Notes under the pieces: generated by a model
Seen by the model: only the letters and a program-made list of their open reading frames with translations
What the model was told of the DNA's origin: nothing
The model's database searches: none
Origin: Brevibacillus brevis
GTDB taxonomy: Bacteria > Bacillota > Bacilli > Brevibacillales > Brevibacillaceae
Direction of reading: 5' to 3'
Assembly: GCF_022026395.1 (NCBI RefSeq)
Contig: NZ_CP041767.1
Coordinates: 1,189,501-1,253,500 of the forward strand
DNA length: 64,000 nucleotides
Translations under genes and position numbers: made by a program
Part shown: positions 16,350 through 25,217 of the stretch, one piece after another
Numbering within the stretch: the first letter of the stretch is position 1
How the letters are laid out: every line of letters begins with the position of its first letter

Positions 16350-17312
16350 ATGGACACTGGTAGTCATCTTTTGTTGGGTGTCACACTGGCGGGGTTAGCT
16401 CATATCACGCCGGCAGTGGCGCATGATCCGGCGCTTGCTCAGGCGCTGATGGTCGCAACGGTAGTGGGTTCTCATGCCCCGGATTTCGACACTGTGGCCA
16501 GACTTCGCGGTATTTCTTTTTACATTCGCTTTCATCGGGGAATTACCCATTCGATTCCCGCCTTGTTTCTATGGCCCCTCATTATCAGTCTTCCTCTTGC
16601 CTGGGGGTTTGGTCTCATGGGGCAGCTCGGGATTTTGTACGGATGGACGCTGTTGGCTGTTGTGCTGCATGTTTTTCTCGATATGCTAAACGCCTATGGA
16701 GTCCAGTGTATTCGCCCTATTAGCAGGCGCTGGGTGCATTTGGATGTACTTGCGATTTTTGAGCCACTGGTGTTCGCGATCCATCTGGCAGCGGCGATAT
16801 GGTGGATAGCTTTTAGAGGAGATCCCAGCGTGCTGTTTCCGGTAGCATATGGCATGACGCTCGTGTATATTGGCGTGCGGGCTTGGCAGCATCACCGTAA
16901 CGTCAGACGGGTAGCAAGGGCATTGGAAACAAGCGGCATATCCCATGTCTTCCCGAGCATACATCCTTTTCACTGGCGATTCGTCGTAGAGACGGAAGAA
17001 CGGTTTTACACAGGGAGAATCGAGTATGCACGCGTAATAGTGGAGGATATGTATCCGAAGCAGCAGCGTGATGCAATCATTCAGGCTACTGTCGGTGTGG
17101 ATGGTGTTCGTGCTTTTCTCGGATTTGCTCAACGAATCCACGTCACGTGGAAGGAGATTGCCGACGGTTACGAAGTCACATGGAGCGATGTGCGCTTTTG
17201 GTACAACCGCAAGCTGCCTTTTGGCGTAGATGTTGTCTTGGATCGTGATTTGAACGTCGTTAATCATCGGTTGGGTTGGCGAAAAAAAGCGTGGGACCCG
17301 CCGTTTGTATAA
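16350..17312 (+). CDS. yfhP: YfhP-like membrane-bound metal-dependent hydrolase (DUF457 family)
   Basis: A 320-residue membrane protein of the YfhP group. MDTGSHLLLGV at the N-terminus, GSHAPDFDTV and FHRGITHSI give the His/Asp set proposed to bind metal. Four or five hydrophobic segments occupy residues 10-190, and a hydrophilic C-terminal domain faces the cytoplasm or wall. ATG 16350 follows AAAGGGAGG by 8 bases; the frame extends upstream without a site. The substrate is unknown. Confidence 0.82.
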   Translation: MDTGSHLLLGVTLAGLAHITPAVAHDPALAQALMVATVVGSHAPDFDTVARLRGISFYIRFHRGITHSIPALFLWPLIISLPLAWGFGLMGQLGILYGWTLLAVVLHVFLDMLNAYGVQCIRPISRRWVHLDVLAIFEPLVFAIHLAAAIWWIAFRGDPSVLFPVAYGMTLVYIGVRAWQHHRNVRRVARALETSGISHVFPSIHPFHWRFVVETEERFYTGRIEYARVIVEDMYPKQQRDAIIQATVGVDGVRAFLGFAQRIHVTWKEIADGYEVTWSDVRFWYNRKLPFGVDVVLDRDLNVVNHRLGWRKKAWDPPFV

Positions 17313-17327
17313 GGGAAGCTAGTATAG

Positions 17328-17369
17328 GTAAGCCTCGTCAGTTAGTGAAGCTGGGGGCTTACTTTTTTT
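17328..17369 (+). terminator. Terminator of yfhP
   Basis: A 7-bp stem (17328-17334 with 17356-17362) followed by T7. Confidence 0.75.
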
Positions 17370-17465
17370 GTGTGAACAAGGCACCTCAGCGTCTGCCTCT
17401 TACATTGTTTCAGTAAAGCTTTTGCCAAAGGTTTAAGTGGTATCGATAAACCAACAAAGCTGGTA

Positions 17466-17584
17466 AGAAGAAAAAGCACAGGGCTCGTAGACCTTGACAA
17501 CGCCTCCCCTTTTGGAAGTGGAGACGGACAGTGAATCCCCCCTGCTGGCGTGTCAGAGTCGAAGAGCACTGTGCTTTTTCTTCT
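17466..17584. repeat. Long inverted-repeat element, copy 1 (118 nt)
   Basis: Perfect 16-bp ends (17466-17481 with 17569-17584) enclose nested partial stems, so one strand could fold into a long hairpin. The minus strand carries a box (17525-17551) that matches positions 54184-54211 almost base for base around GGGGGATTNACTGTCCG. The two elements share further similarity outward from this box. No ORF of substance is present. It lies in a 387-base gene-free gap between yfhP and the regulator at 17700. Confidence 0.7.
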
Positions 17585-17699
17585 CCTCCACTATGTTGAC
17601 CCCATTAAGGACCTTTATAGCTATTCTAACGAAATGGCGCTAGGCAAAATCTAACAAGAGTGATACACTGAAAAAAACTAAATGTTCGATGGTGATAGA

Positions 17700-18620
17700 A
17701 TGAATGGATTGTATTCGATCAGAGTAGAATGGTCTCCTGCGTATGAATGTATCATTAGCCTCTACACTTACATTCACGAAAAGGAGCGCAAGCATTGTTT
17801 GCTTGGTACGGCTTGGTTTGAGGAGACAAAACAAAAGCTCCCGGCGTCTTTTGCAGATGAACTCGCAGATGAACGCTGGGAAGTACTTCACCGCTTGGTG
17901 CTGCTAGTAGCGCAATCACCCCAGACCAAATCCGTTGAAGAATTTCTTGGGTGGCTGGAAAGCATTCCTCCCGGTGAAATTTATGAGCGTCTCGCGCCAT
18001 GGGTGGAGACGATCCCGCTGAACTTGGGGGAAATCCGTGATCGCAGCCTATTGTTGCTTACCCAGTGGAATGACCATTATTTTTCGAAGGTGGACCCACG
18101 CATTTTGGAGAGTTTGCAACGGAGCGCTGATGAGCTGACAGTCCGCGCCAAAGAAACGCCTCCAATTGATTTGGTCGATCATGTTACGAACGGCATTTGG
18201 ATTGAGCCGATGGCAGATTTGCGAGAGGTTGTTCTGATCCCGCAATACCATTGTGCCCATTCTTCTGTCCTCGACTTTTATCGGGGGCTTGCCACTTGTA
18301 TGTACCCTGTTAAAGATGCGGCAACAGCCAAACCACAGCCGATCCTCGAGCTGTTGCCCATCACACAGTGCCTGGCTGATGAGAAGCGCCTGCAAATCTT
18401 GCGCTGCCTGGCAAAAAAGACGTGCACTCTCGGGGAACTACAGAAGCAAGTATCCTTAGCAAAAAGCACCGTCCATCATCATGTAACCGCGTTGCGCAGA
18501 GCGGGACTGATTCGTGCTCATTACACAGGAAGTACGACGGTTTCCTACTACAGTCTGCGAGAAGCCTTTGTCGAGCGTCTCCCGGTCTTGCTTCGTTCCT
18601 TCTTCCATACATCAGAGTAA
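17700..18620 (+). CDS. ArsR-type HTH regulator with long N-terminal domain
   Basis: A protein of about 306 residues. The last third has an ArsR-like winged helix: CLADEKRLQILRCLAKKTCTLGELQ, then SLAKSTVHHHVTALRRAGLI and a beta wing. The N-terminal 200 residues resemble the DUF5937-type sensor part of several Firmicute regulators, with no recognised ligand site. ATG 17700 (weak GGTGAT) is preferred to 17682 because the family begins with a short hydrophobic strand here; either is possible. The MFS pump 51 bases downstream is the likely target. Confidence 0.75.
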   Translation: MNGLYSIRVEWSPAYECIISLYTYIHEKERKHCLLGTAWFEETKQKLPASFADELADERWEVLHRLVLLVAQSPQTKSVEEFLGWLESIPPGEIYERLAPWVETIPLNLGEIRDRSLLLLTQWNDHYFSKVDPRILESLQRSADELTVRAKETPPIDLVDHVTNGIWIEPMADLREVVLIPQYHCAHSSVLDFYRGLATCMYPVKDAATAKPQPILELLPITQCLADEKRLQILRCLAKKTCTLGELQKQVSLAKSTVHHHVTALRRAGLIRAHYTGSTTVSYYSLREAFVERLPVLLRSFFHTSE

Positions 18621-18671
18621 TTTTGCTTTTGAAAATAGCATGATTTTGTTGAGAGGGTAGGTTGAATCAGA

Positions 18672-19919
18672 ATGAGCAGTATGAGCAAAATGAGGCAAGT
18701 GTGGGAGGCGTACCACCCGATTGTTCATCTGTTGATGGCAGGGACGGTGTTCGTTCAGCTCACCCAATCGATGAGTATCCCTTTTCTGGCCATCTATCTC
18801 GGTGAAACGACGAAGCTCTCTCACGCCTATATTGGACTGATTATCGGGGCAGGTCCTTTGGCTGGAACAGTAGGGGGATTTGTTGGCGGGATTCTCTCGG
18901 ATTTGTTTGGCAGACAAAAGCTGATGTTCTTTTCCTTGCTTGCTATGGCGTGCTCGATGATCGGCTTCATTACAGTGGCTCATCCGATCAGTTTGCTGTT
19001 AATCAGTTTGGTTATGGGATTGGCGGCATCTATTTTTGCGACGGTTTCAAAAGCGCTGATGGGAGACTTGACCCCTGAGCATAAACGTTTTCGTGTGTTC
19101 TCGAATCGCTATCTTGCGAACAATCTAGGTTTCGCGATTGGTCCTATGCTCGGTGCTTTTTTGGGGATTTCCGGCAGCAATCTGGCGTTTATTCTGACTG
19201 CGGTGTCTTTGGTGAGCTTTGCCGTCATTTTATTAGTGGCATGTCGAAGATGTGGCGTCACTGATGACGGTGGGGGGAACGGAGAGGTAGAGAGAGCCAG
19301 TTTGGGTGAGATCTGGCAAGTACTCAGAAGGGATGTCGTTCTTCTTACCTTTGTTACAGGCGGAATCCTGTTAGTGACAGTGTACGGTCAGATGTCTGTT
19401 ACTCTCTCCCAATACTTGCGGGAAAACTTTTCGGAGGGAGTCGCCTTGTTTGGAACCTTGATGAGCGTCAACGGATTTACTGTCCTGCTTTTGCAAATTC
19501 CTTTAACGAGGCTGGTTGAGCGTTTTTCCTTGTTTGCGAGGATAGCAGGCGGTGCTGTATTGATGGCCATAGGAGAGGTCGGCTTTGCTTTTTCGCCAGA
19601 TTGGACGTGGTTTATTACAGCGATGATCGTTTTTACGCTTGGGGAAATCTTGATCATACCGGCGGAGTATGCGCAAATCGACGAGATCAGTCCCGCGAAT
19701 ATGAGAGGGACTTACTACGGGGCACAAAGCGCAACGATGCTCGGCAGTTTTCTTGGACCATGGGCAGGTGGTATGGTGCTCACCGCATATGGTGGCCCTG
19801 TGATGTTTATGGTCATGGCAGTATTGGCGCTGGTCAGCTTGATCTTTTATTGGCTGGGGCGCAGCTTGCATGAAAAGCGGAAGCAGCCCAGAAATGCAAT
19901 TGTAGAGACTTCCATGTAG
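18672..19919 (+). CDS. MFS efflux transporter (DHA1-like)
   Basis: A 415-residue, 12-helix major facilitator. Motif A is GGILSDLFGRQKLM between helices 2 and 3, and the long hydrophilic loop lies near residues 195-215. The second half has EYAQIDEISPANMRGTYYGAQ, typical of drug/metabolite exporters of Bacilli. The HTH regulator immediately upstream suggests ligand-induced expression. The start is the first of three close ATG codons (18672, 18681, 18690), and the ribosome site GAGGG is rather distant, so the exact start is uncertain. Confidence 0.85.
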   Translation: MSSMSKMRQVWEAYHPIVHLLMAGTVFVQLTQSMSIPFLAIYLGETTKLSHAYIGLIIGAGPLAGTVGGFVGGILSDLFGRQKLMFFSLLAMACSMIGFITVAHPISLLLISLVMGLAASIFATVSKALMGDLTPEHKRFRVFSNRYLANNLGFAIGPMLGAFLGISGSNLAFILTAVSLVSFAVILLVACRRCGVTDDGGGNGEVERASLGEIWQVLRRDVVLLTFVTGGILLVTVYGQMSVTLSQYLRENFSEGVALFGTLMSVNGFTVLLLQIPLTRLVERFSLFARIAGGAVLMAIGEVGFAFSPDWTWFITAMIVFTLGEILIIPAEYAQIDEISPANMRGTYYGAQSATMLGSFLGPWAGGMVLTAYGGPVMFMVMAVLALVSLIFYWLGRSLHEKRKQPRNAIVETSM

Positions 19920-19923
19920 CTTC

Positions 19924-19952
19924 TTGCCGATTGATTGCGATTGCCGTATAAT
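19924..19952 (+). promoter_or_regulatory. Promoter of the attenuated leader
   Basis: TTGCCG-N17-TATAAT, with optimal spacing. Transcription would start near 19959, about 330 bases before the bpsA-like gene. Confidence 0.7.
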
Positions 19953-19984
19953 GGAAAGTATCTTTTTCAAAAGGGGACGTTTTG

Positions 19985-20008
19985 ATGTCGGTGTGTGTTC
20001 TTAACTAA
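19985..20008 (+). CDS. Short leader peptide MSVCVLN
   Basis: A seven-codon ORF with an excellent ribosome site (AAAAGGGGA, 8 bases upstream) shortly after the promoter. Its last four codons, including the stop, form the 5' arm of a 12-bp long-range stem. This placement is typical of ribosome-mediated attenuators, where translation of the peptide decides the downstream fold. No similarity to a known stalling peptide is claimed. Confidence 0.55.
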   Translation: MSVCVLN

Positions 20009-20104
20009 GCAACTGGATAGGGTACTCCCAGTATTTTGGCAAAAACCACATTTCATGTCGGCTTATTTGCTATGGAAAAAGGGAGGCCTTGATTAGTTAA
20101 GAAC
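19997..20104 (+). promoter_or_regulatory. Long-range stem of the attenuator leader
   Basis: Perfect 12-bp complementarity between 19997-20008 (inside the leader peptide) and 20093-20104. If a ribosome holds the 5' arm, the freed 3' region could pair with the first terminator: AAGA (20099-20102) and ACGGT (20107-20111) are complementary to TCTT (20150-20153) and ACCGT (20143-20147). This predicts antitermination on stalling. Confidence 0.55.
20055..20096 (+). CDS. Possible second leader peptide MSAYLLWKKGGLD
   Basis: A 13-codon frame that starts inside the loop of the long-range stem and stops in its 3' arm. It lacks a convincing ribosome site, so it may be fortuitous. Confidence 0.25.
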   Translation: MSAYLLWKKGGLD

Positions 20105-20142
20105 TTACGGTCATCCATCTACCCATTTGCTCGACTACGGGA

Positions 20143-20168
20143 ACCGTGCTCTTACGCACGGTTTTTTT
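20143..20168 (+). terminator. First terminator of the attenuator leader
   Basis: A 7-8 bp stem (20143-20149 with 20156-20162) followed by T7, 122 bases before the start codon. Confidence 0.8.
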
Positions 20169-20209
20169 GCGTGACTATCCACGCGCACGTAGCGAACGTA
20201 TGCCCTCAA

Positions 20210-20245
20210 GGCGGAGATGAACGAATGTTCATGCTCTGCCTTTTT
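20210..20245 (+). terminator. Second terminator of the attenuator leader
   Basis: A 13-bp stem with one bulge (20210-20222 with 20227-20240) followed by T5, placed in tandem with the first. Confidence 0.65.
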
Positions 20246-20290
20246 GCATGGCATCGATGGGTCCATCCCTTTTGAAAAGAGGTTCTCTAC

Positions 20291-21463
20291 ATGAAAAATT
20301 ATATCGAAGACACCTATAAAAAAGTCCGTTTACAAGAAGGACAACGAGTGATCGAACAATTTTTGCTTGCGTGTTATTTTCAGCCGGGTTTGCCTACGAA
20401 AGAGCTGGCGAGAAAGGTACTCTTGCCTGTACCTGTGGCGACTGCGATCAAAAAAGAGCTGATCAAGGCAGGTGCCATACAGCAGGGGAGCGGGGTGAGA
20501 TGCACCTCAGAAGGGGAGGCGTTCATTGAACAAAAGCTAGGGTATGGTGGGCTGGATCGAGAGCTGTACGAAAAGCTGATGAGAGACGATGAAGCTTGGA
20601 AAACAGAACTGGCTGACTTGCAAGCGGAGATGGAGACGATTTTTGCTGGGCGTCCGCAAGTCGATGTACAGATCGATCAGTCCAAATGCACAGTCGAGAC
20701 GAGCTTGCGCAGGGCAATCTTATGCTTGCGGCATCAAAGTTTGGTGGGCAAAAAAATATTATGCGTCGGGGATGATGATTTGGTCAGCATCTCACTGGGG
20801 CTTTTGCTCAAGCGCTTGTTTCCAGGGAATCAACAACGTCCAGAGCAAATTGACGTAGTCGATATCGATGAACGCTTTCTCCAGTACATTACGGATGTGT
20901 CAAAGCAAAATGCATTGTCCGTAGCCTGCCATCAGGCTGATTTGCGGCATCCGCTGCCGAAGAAGCTGCAGGGTGGCTACGATTGCTTTTTTACTGATCC
21001 ACCTTACACGCTGCAAGGAATGGCTCTGTTTTTATCCCGCGGAATTAGCGGGCTGCAAAAGCAAAAAGGACTGTCTATCTTCCTGTCCTTTGCACATAAA
21101 TCGCCTGATTTCACGCTGAATATGCAACGGGAGTTCGTGCGGGCAGGCTTGACCGTACGAGAGGTACTCAGTCATTTCAATGAATACGAAGCGGCGCAAA
21201 TGATTGGAAACAAGGGACAGATGATCGTGCTTACCACAACAGAGCTGACGGCTCCGACGATCAAGCATCCATTTCTGGAGTCGCTGTACACAGGCGAAGA
21301 GACTCCTTCCAAGCGTGAGTATCAATGCAAGCGCTGCAAAAGATCAATCCAGGTAGGGGCACAGGCAAAAATAGTGACGATTGAACAATTGAAAAAACGC
21401 GGCTGCCCTCGTTGCAAGCACCAAAGCTTTGAGCTGTTGTCCCGCCGAAGAGCACAAGACTGA
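20291..21463 (+). CDS. BpsA-like bis(aminopropyl)spermidine synthase family protein
   Basis: A 390-residue protein of the branched-polyamine synthase family. It has an N-terminal winged-helix-like part (residues 1-80: LLACYFQPGLPTKELARKVLLP), a Rossmann methyltransferase-like core with GKKILCVGDDDLVSISLGLLL, VDIDERFLQYI and the active-site-like FTDPPYT, and a C-terminal zinc-ribbon-like CKRC...CPRC pair. Characterised members transfer aminopropyl groups to spermidine in thermophiles; activity here is unproven. Start after AGAGG. The leader with a short peptide and two terminators suggests expression only when translation is perturbed. Confidence 0.8.
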   Translation: MKNYIEDTYKKVRLQEGQRVIEQFLLACYFQPGLPTKELARKVLLPVPVATAIKKELIKAGAIQQGSGVRCTSEGEAFIEQKLGYGGLDRELYEKLMRDDEAWKTELADLQAEMETIFAGRPQVDVQIDQSKCTVETSLRRAILCLRHQSLVGKKILCVGDDDLVSISLGLLLKRLFPGNQQRPEQIDVVDIDERFLQYITDVSKQNALSVACHQADLRHPLPKKLQGGYDCFFTDPPYTLQGMALFLSRGISGLQKQKGLSIFLSFAHKSPDFTLNMQREFVRAGLTVREVLSHFNEYEAAQMIGNKGQMIVLTTTELTAPTIKHPFLESLYTGEETPSKREYQCKRCKRSIQVGAQAKIVTIEQLKKRGCPRCKHQSFELLSRRRAQD

Positions 21464-21516
21464 TTGTACGCAAGTGGGCATAAGGTAGTGGTGGAGGGGA
21501 GGGAGAAAAAGAGAAG

Positions 21517-21855
21517 ATGGCTTACGAAAAAGCGTTTGTTTTATTGCGGATCGCGACGGGAATCTTGTTTTTCATCCATGGCATAGCCAAACTTCAAAAA
21601 GGGATGGCTGCTGTTGTGACGACGTTTGGTGATCTCGGTTTGCCGGGGTGGCTGGCGTATGTGGTTTTGATCGTAGAATTGATCGGCGGTCTCGCTCTGA
21701 TCATCGGAGTCGGGGCGAGATATGCTGCCTGGGGATTAGCTGCGATCATGGCAGGTGCGATTGTGACAGTGAAATGGGCGAAAGGCTTTGTCGGCGGTTA
21801 TGAGATGGATTTGATCCTGTTGCTTGTCACGATTTGTGTGGGGCTAAAAAGGTGA
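21517..21855 (+). CDS. DoxX family membrane protein
   Basis: A 112-residue protein with four predicted membrane helices. RIATGILFFIHGIAKLQKG at the N-terminus and VELIGGLALIIGVGARYAA in helix 2-3 are typical of DoxX/DoxD-like proteins. These are linked in some bacteria to thiol or quinol redox chemistry, but no role is established here. It lies 53 bases after the bpsA-like gene without an intervening terminator, so it may share the attenuated transcript. Confidence 0.85.
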   Translation: MAYEKAFVLLRIATGILFFIHGIAKLQKGMAAVVTTFGDLGLPGWLAYVVLIVELIGGLALIIGVGARYAAWGLAAIMAGAIVTVKWAKGFVGGYEMDLILLLVTICVGLKR

Positions 21856-21905
21856 AAAAGAGATCCGGCTGAACCAGTAAGTGGTCAGCTGGATCTCTTT
21901 TTTAA
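21855..21905. terminator. Bidirectional terminator between DoxX and helD
   Basis: A long stem with one bulge: AGAGATCC...GCTGA...CC (5' arm 21856-21876) pairs with 21884-21905. A on one side and T on the other let it serve both convergent genes. Confidence 0.85.
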
Positions 21906-24262
21906 ACAAACAGCTCGTAATACGCAGGAGAAACGTTATCTAAAAACGGACTTTTTTCACCCGAATAGTATAGGTGCAGCTCGTGCATGGCTCGTGTACA
22001 TGCCGTGTAAAAAAGCTTGCGTTCACTTTCTTCGCCGTAGCATGCAGCGGAAGCATCATAAAGGATGACCGAATCGAACTCCACCCCTTTTGCCAAGTAA
22101 GAGGGTATGATCAAGATTCCTTTTTCAAAGGAAAGAGTAGCGGGCTTGATCAGGCGAATTGGCAATTTCTCCTGCAAAGCGTCATGAACGACTTGGGCTT
22201 CCTCTAGTGTTTTTGTGATAACAGCGATCGTTTGATGACCGCGATCTGTGAGCTCACGTATGCGTGCTTCGATTTGGTCGGTATGAGCTTGAGGTGATGT
22301 CACTTTGGTTAGCGTTGGCAAGCGACCTTCACGCATAAAAGGCTCAATCATATCCCCATCTCGTAGCAGTTGTCGTGTAAACAAGACGATGGGATAGGTG
22401 GAGCGGTAGCTTTTGGTCAGGACGAAGGTCTCCGTCTCTTCAGGCTCAAACAGGGATGTGACAGCATCAAAGCTATTCTGGTGATACGCATGGGCGTAAA
22501 TCGCCTGATTCCAGTCTCCCAGCACGGTCATTTTGGCACGGGGAAACAAGCTTTTGATGAGAGCAAACTGAAAGGCGGAGTAGTCCTGGGCTTCATCGAG
22601 AAAGACATGACGGACGAGGTTGTTCGTCTGCTTGCCCTCCAATCGTTCCTGCAAATACAAATAAGGAGGGATATCTTCACATGCCAAATACTGTTGCTCT
22701 AAACGATCTGCTGTCTGTTCGCACACTGTGGGCCACTTGTCTAATCCATCATGTTGGAGAGTATTTGGAGCAAGCGTCCCGAGCAAGTCAGGTGACAAGA
22801 AGAGCTGGCGGTAAATAGCGCGAGTATCAATAAATTGGAGTTCCCGGATAAAATCGCGCAGAGGCTGAAACTGTTTTTTGACGATCCAGTTGGCTAAGAG
22901 CTCCTGCTCGCGTTCGAAGTCATCAAAGGTATCCTCCCGAAACTGCTTTTTGCGGCGCAGCGATTGATAGGCAGCCACGTAAGCGTCTCGGTCTAGCAGC
23001 TCCATTTCATCTTCTACCCATGGTTTTGAGCGTTCGCGCTGTTCCAGTTTTTTCAGCTCTGTCAGCAGTGATTTCGCAACGAGTACCATCCGATTGGGGA
23101 TTGGCAGACTCGTATCGAGAGAATAAAACAGCTCATGGATGTGAGCCGCACTGATCAGAGTCTGGTTTCTAAATATAACGGGGCGAAACATGATACCAGA
23201 TTGCTTCAGGCTATTCGCGTATTTATCCATGGCCTGTAAAAACAAGGAGCTTGATTTGAAACGGATTCCTTCCAGCCGCGCCTCGTATCCTGACTGATCA
23301 CTTGCTGTCAGTACATACTCCATCTGTTCAAGCGGGTTTTCCAGGCGGAATTCGTCACCGAGACGATGCTCCGCGTATTCCTGAAAAGTCGTTTGCTGCA
23401 TATTTTCCTCGCCGAGCTCAGGAAGAACGGTCGAGACGTAGCTGTTAAACAAAGAGTTGGGCGAAAACAAGACGATTTGCTCTGCCGTCAATGTCTTGCG
23501 ATAACGGTATAGCAAATAAGCGATTCGTTGCAAGGCCGCAGAAGTTTTTCCGCTGCCGGCAGCTCCGGAGACGATGACGAGTCGGCTACGTTCATTTCGG
23601 ATGATGCGGTTTTGATCCCGTTGGATCGTGGCCACGATGCTTTTCATCTGCGAATCAGCCTGTTTGCCGAGTACCTCCTGAAGCAGTTCGTCGCCAATCG
23701 TCACGCCCGTATCAAACAGATGCAGCAATTTGCCGTCGCGAATGATGTATTGTCTTTTGCACGTAATCTCTCCATTAACGCTTCCGCTCGGGGTATTGTA
23801 CGTTGCTGGCCCCGGCGAATAGTCGTAATAAAGACTGGAAATCGGAGCGCGCCAGTCATAGACGAGAAACTCCTCGTCGTTTTTATCCAGCAAAGAAGCA
23901 ATGCCGAGATAGATGGCTTCTGGCTTCGATTCCAGCTCTTCTTGAAAATCAATCCTGCCAAAATAGGGAGAGTGCAACAATCGCTGCAGCGTACGCAACT
24001 GATTTTGGGCATGGCGATGGATGCGTTCACGCTCGGACAGGACTTCCGCTTGCTGCTTGATACTGGCGTAAGTCTCGACAGCTTCGATCGCATCTTCGAA
24101 GTTGACTGTCACGTCGTCCCAAAAATGCTTGCGAATTCCGATGATATCCTCGCTCACGACATTCACATGCTCTTTGAGGTCATCTATTCGGTTCTTTATC
24201 TCTGAGATGACTTGTTCAACACGTTGTTGTTCGTTTTGCCTATCTTGATCAGTCACGCTCAT
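21902..24262 (-). CDS. helD: HelD-like UvrD/Rep-family ATPase, RNA polymerase recycling factor
   Basis: A 786-residue superfamily 1 helicase-like ATPase. The N-terminal coiled coil (1-95) is the part that reaches into the RNA polymerase secondary channel in characterised HelD. Walker A is SGAAGSGKTSA (232-242). Walker B/motif II is VFLDEAQDYSAF. Later motifs include GDWNQAIYAH and KSYRSTYPIV. B. subtilis HelD releases stalled RNA polymerase from nucleic acid. The length matches the family. It is transcribed alone, and its 5' side faces an orphan promoter on the other strand. Confidence 0.92.
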   Translation of the reverse strand: MSVTDQDRQNEQQRVEQVISEIKNRIDDLKEHVNVVSEDIIGIRKHFWDDVTVNFEDAIEAVETYASIKQQAEVLSERERIHRHAQNQLRTLQRLLHSPYFGRIDFQEELESKPEAIYLGIASLLDKNDEEFLVYDWRAPISSLYYDYSPGPATYNTPSGSVNGEITCKRQYIIRDGKLLHLFDTGVTIGDELLQEVLGKQADSQMKSIVATIQRDQNRIIRNERSRLVIVSGAAGSGKTSAALQRIAYLLYRYRKTLTAEQIVLFSPNSLFNSYVSTVLPELGEENMQQTTFQEYAEHRLGDEFRLENPLEQMEYVLTASDQSGYEARLEGIRFKSSSLFLQAMDKYANSLKQSGIMFRPVIFRNQTLISAAHIHELFYSLDTSLPIPNRMVLVAKSLLTELKKLEQRERSKPWVEDEMELLDRDAYVAAYQSLRRKKQFREDTFDDFEREQELLANWIVKKQFQPLRDFIRELQFIDTRAIYRQLFLSPDLLGTLAPNTLQHDGLDKWPTVCEQTADRLEQQYLACEDIPPYLYLQERLEGKQTNNLVRHVFLDEAQDYSAFQFALIKSLFPRAKMTVLGDWNQAIYAHAYHQNSFDAVTSLFEPEETETFVLTKSYRSTYPIVLFTRQLLRDGDMIEPFMREGRLPTLTKVTSPQAHTDQIEARIRELTDRGHQTIAVITKTLEEAQVVHDALQEKLPIRLIKPATLSFEKGILIIPSYLAKGVEFDSVILYDASAACYGEESERKLFYTACTRAMHELHLYYSGEKSPFLDNVSPAYYELFV

Positions 24263-24304
24263 GGTACCGCTCCTTTTTCGTTCCCCATTTTTTGACCTGA
24301 AGGT

Positions 24305-24477
24305 TTGACAATCGAAAGTGAATGTGATACTATTATATTGGAGATAAAATAGCTACATATTATCGATTGACCGACAGACCAATTCTCATTTTATCATGTG
24401 ATAATTGGCTTTTCAACATGGTATAGGAAAAATGCAAAGTGAAATGACAGGGAACTCCTTTGGGGGTTCCCTTTTTT
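24305..24477 (+). ncRNA. Candidate small RNA of about 135 nt (own promoter and terminator)
   Basis: TTGACA (24305-24310) -17 bp- TACTAT (24328-24333) with an extended TGA gives a near-ideal promoter. Downstream lie one AT-rich hairpin (24379-24384 with 24403-24408), then a 9-bp terminator stem (24450-24458 with 24463-24471) and T6. Both flanking genes are on the minus strand, so this unit serves no annotated gene. An 18-codon frame from 24431 (MQSEM...) is an alternative product. Confidence 0.6.
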
Positions 24478-24516
24478 GTTGCGGTTAGACTTGTCCGCCA
24501 AGGATTCCGGCGAGAG

Positions 24517-25140
24517 CTACCCATATACGGGTTGTTCCCACCAGTCTATTGAAAAGTAAAAGGATGTCTTCTCACCTGCGTTTGGAACGCGAGCGATGAG
24601 AGCCATTCCAGGTCCGAGAATCCACTGTCCGCCAGGGGTCGCCTCAACGGTGGAGGAGGCCGGAATGATTCGCGTGGAGGTATGAATGTGATCAGAGAGT
24701 GTATCCGCCATACCAGTGCCATGCAAAAGTTGCCCTTGGGCGGTGGGACAAGACGGGAGTTGAACATAGCCGGAAGTCACTTGACGTGAGAGAGTCGTAC
24801 CTGTGATTGAGGAGGCTTTGCCAAACAAGAAATGTGCTTCTATCGGGTGCGGGGATGGATTCGTGATCATCCAGTGGTTGACAAATAAATGAACGCCAGA
24901 GCGTAAAGGGTTCGACAAGGCAGCGATCCCGTGAGCTCCATCGCTCACTGTGATTTTATCCGACTGCCCCATGAAGTATTTGCATTGATCCGCCATCGAC
25001 ATTGCATACGGAATGTGAACACTCCGGCTCAGCTGTTCCGTAGCAGAAGGAGTGGGAAAGGGATAGTACCCCATCTGCATGTAGACATCCGGTATTCCGC
25101 CAAAAAAGTACGAGGGGCGAGTATAGGAGGGCTTCGTCAT
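24517..25140 (-). CDS. DUF6143-like protein, unknown function
   Basis: A 207-residue protein without membrane segments or signal peptide. Its centre reads DQCKYFMGQSDKITVSDGAHGIAALSNPLRSGVHLFVNHWMITN, which resembles the DUF6143 family of spore-forming Firmicutes as I recall it. The N-terminus is rich in Tyr, Pro and Gly, and the C-terminus has GGQWILGPGMALIARV. No catalytic motif is evident. CAAGGAGAGGAAATC-type spacing supports the ATG. A structural or coat-associated role would be a guess. Confidence 0.55.
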   Translation of the reverse strand: MTKPSYTRPSYFFGGIPDVYMQMGYYPFPTPSATEQLSRSVHIPYAMSMADQCKYFMGQSDKITVSDGAHGIAALSNPLRSGVHLFVNHWMITNPSPHPIEAHFLFGKASSITGTTLSRQVTSGYVQLPSCPTAQGQLLHGTGMADTLSDHIHTSTRIIPASSTVEATPGGQWILGPGMALIARVPNAGEKTSFYFSIDWWEQPVYG

Positions 25141-25217
25141 GATTTCCTCTCCTTGTGAGTGGGGTAACTGCTAACCCTACAGCATATGGCAATCGTCCAT
25201 GGAGGGTGTCAGGAAGC

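Noticed and set aside
17342..17569. A 75-codon minus-strand frame over the inverted-repeat element
   Set aside because: It has no ribosome site and overlaps the hairpin element and the yfhP terminator.
19985..20168. 6S RNA or other housekeeping RNA in the leader at 20 kb
   Set aside because: The length and the single closing stem recall 6S RNA, but the ORF with ribosome site at its 5' end and the terminators before a gene fit an attenuator better.
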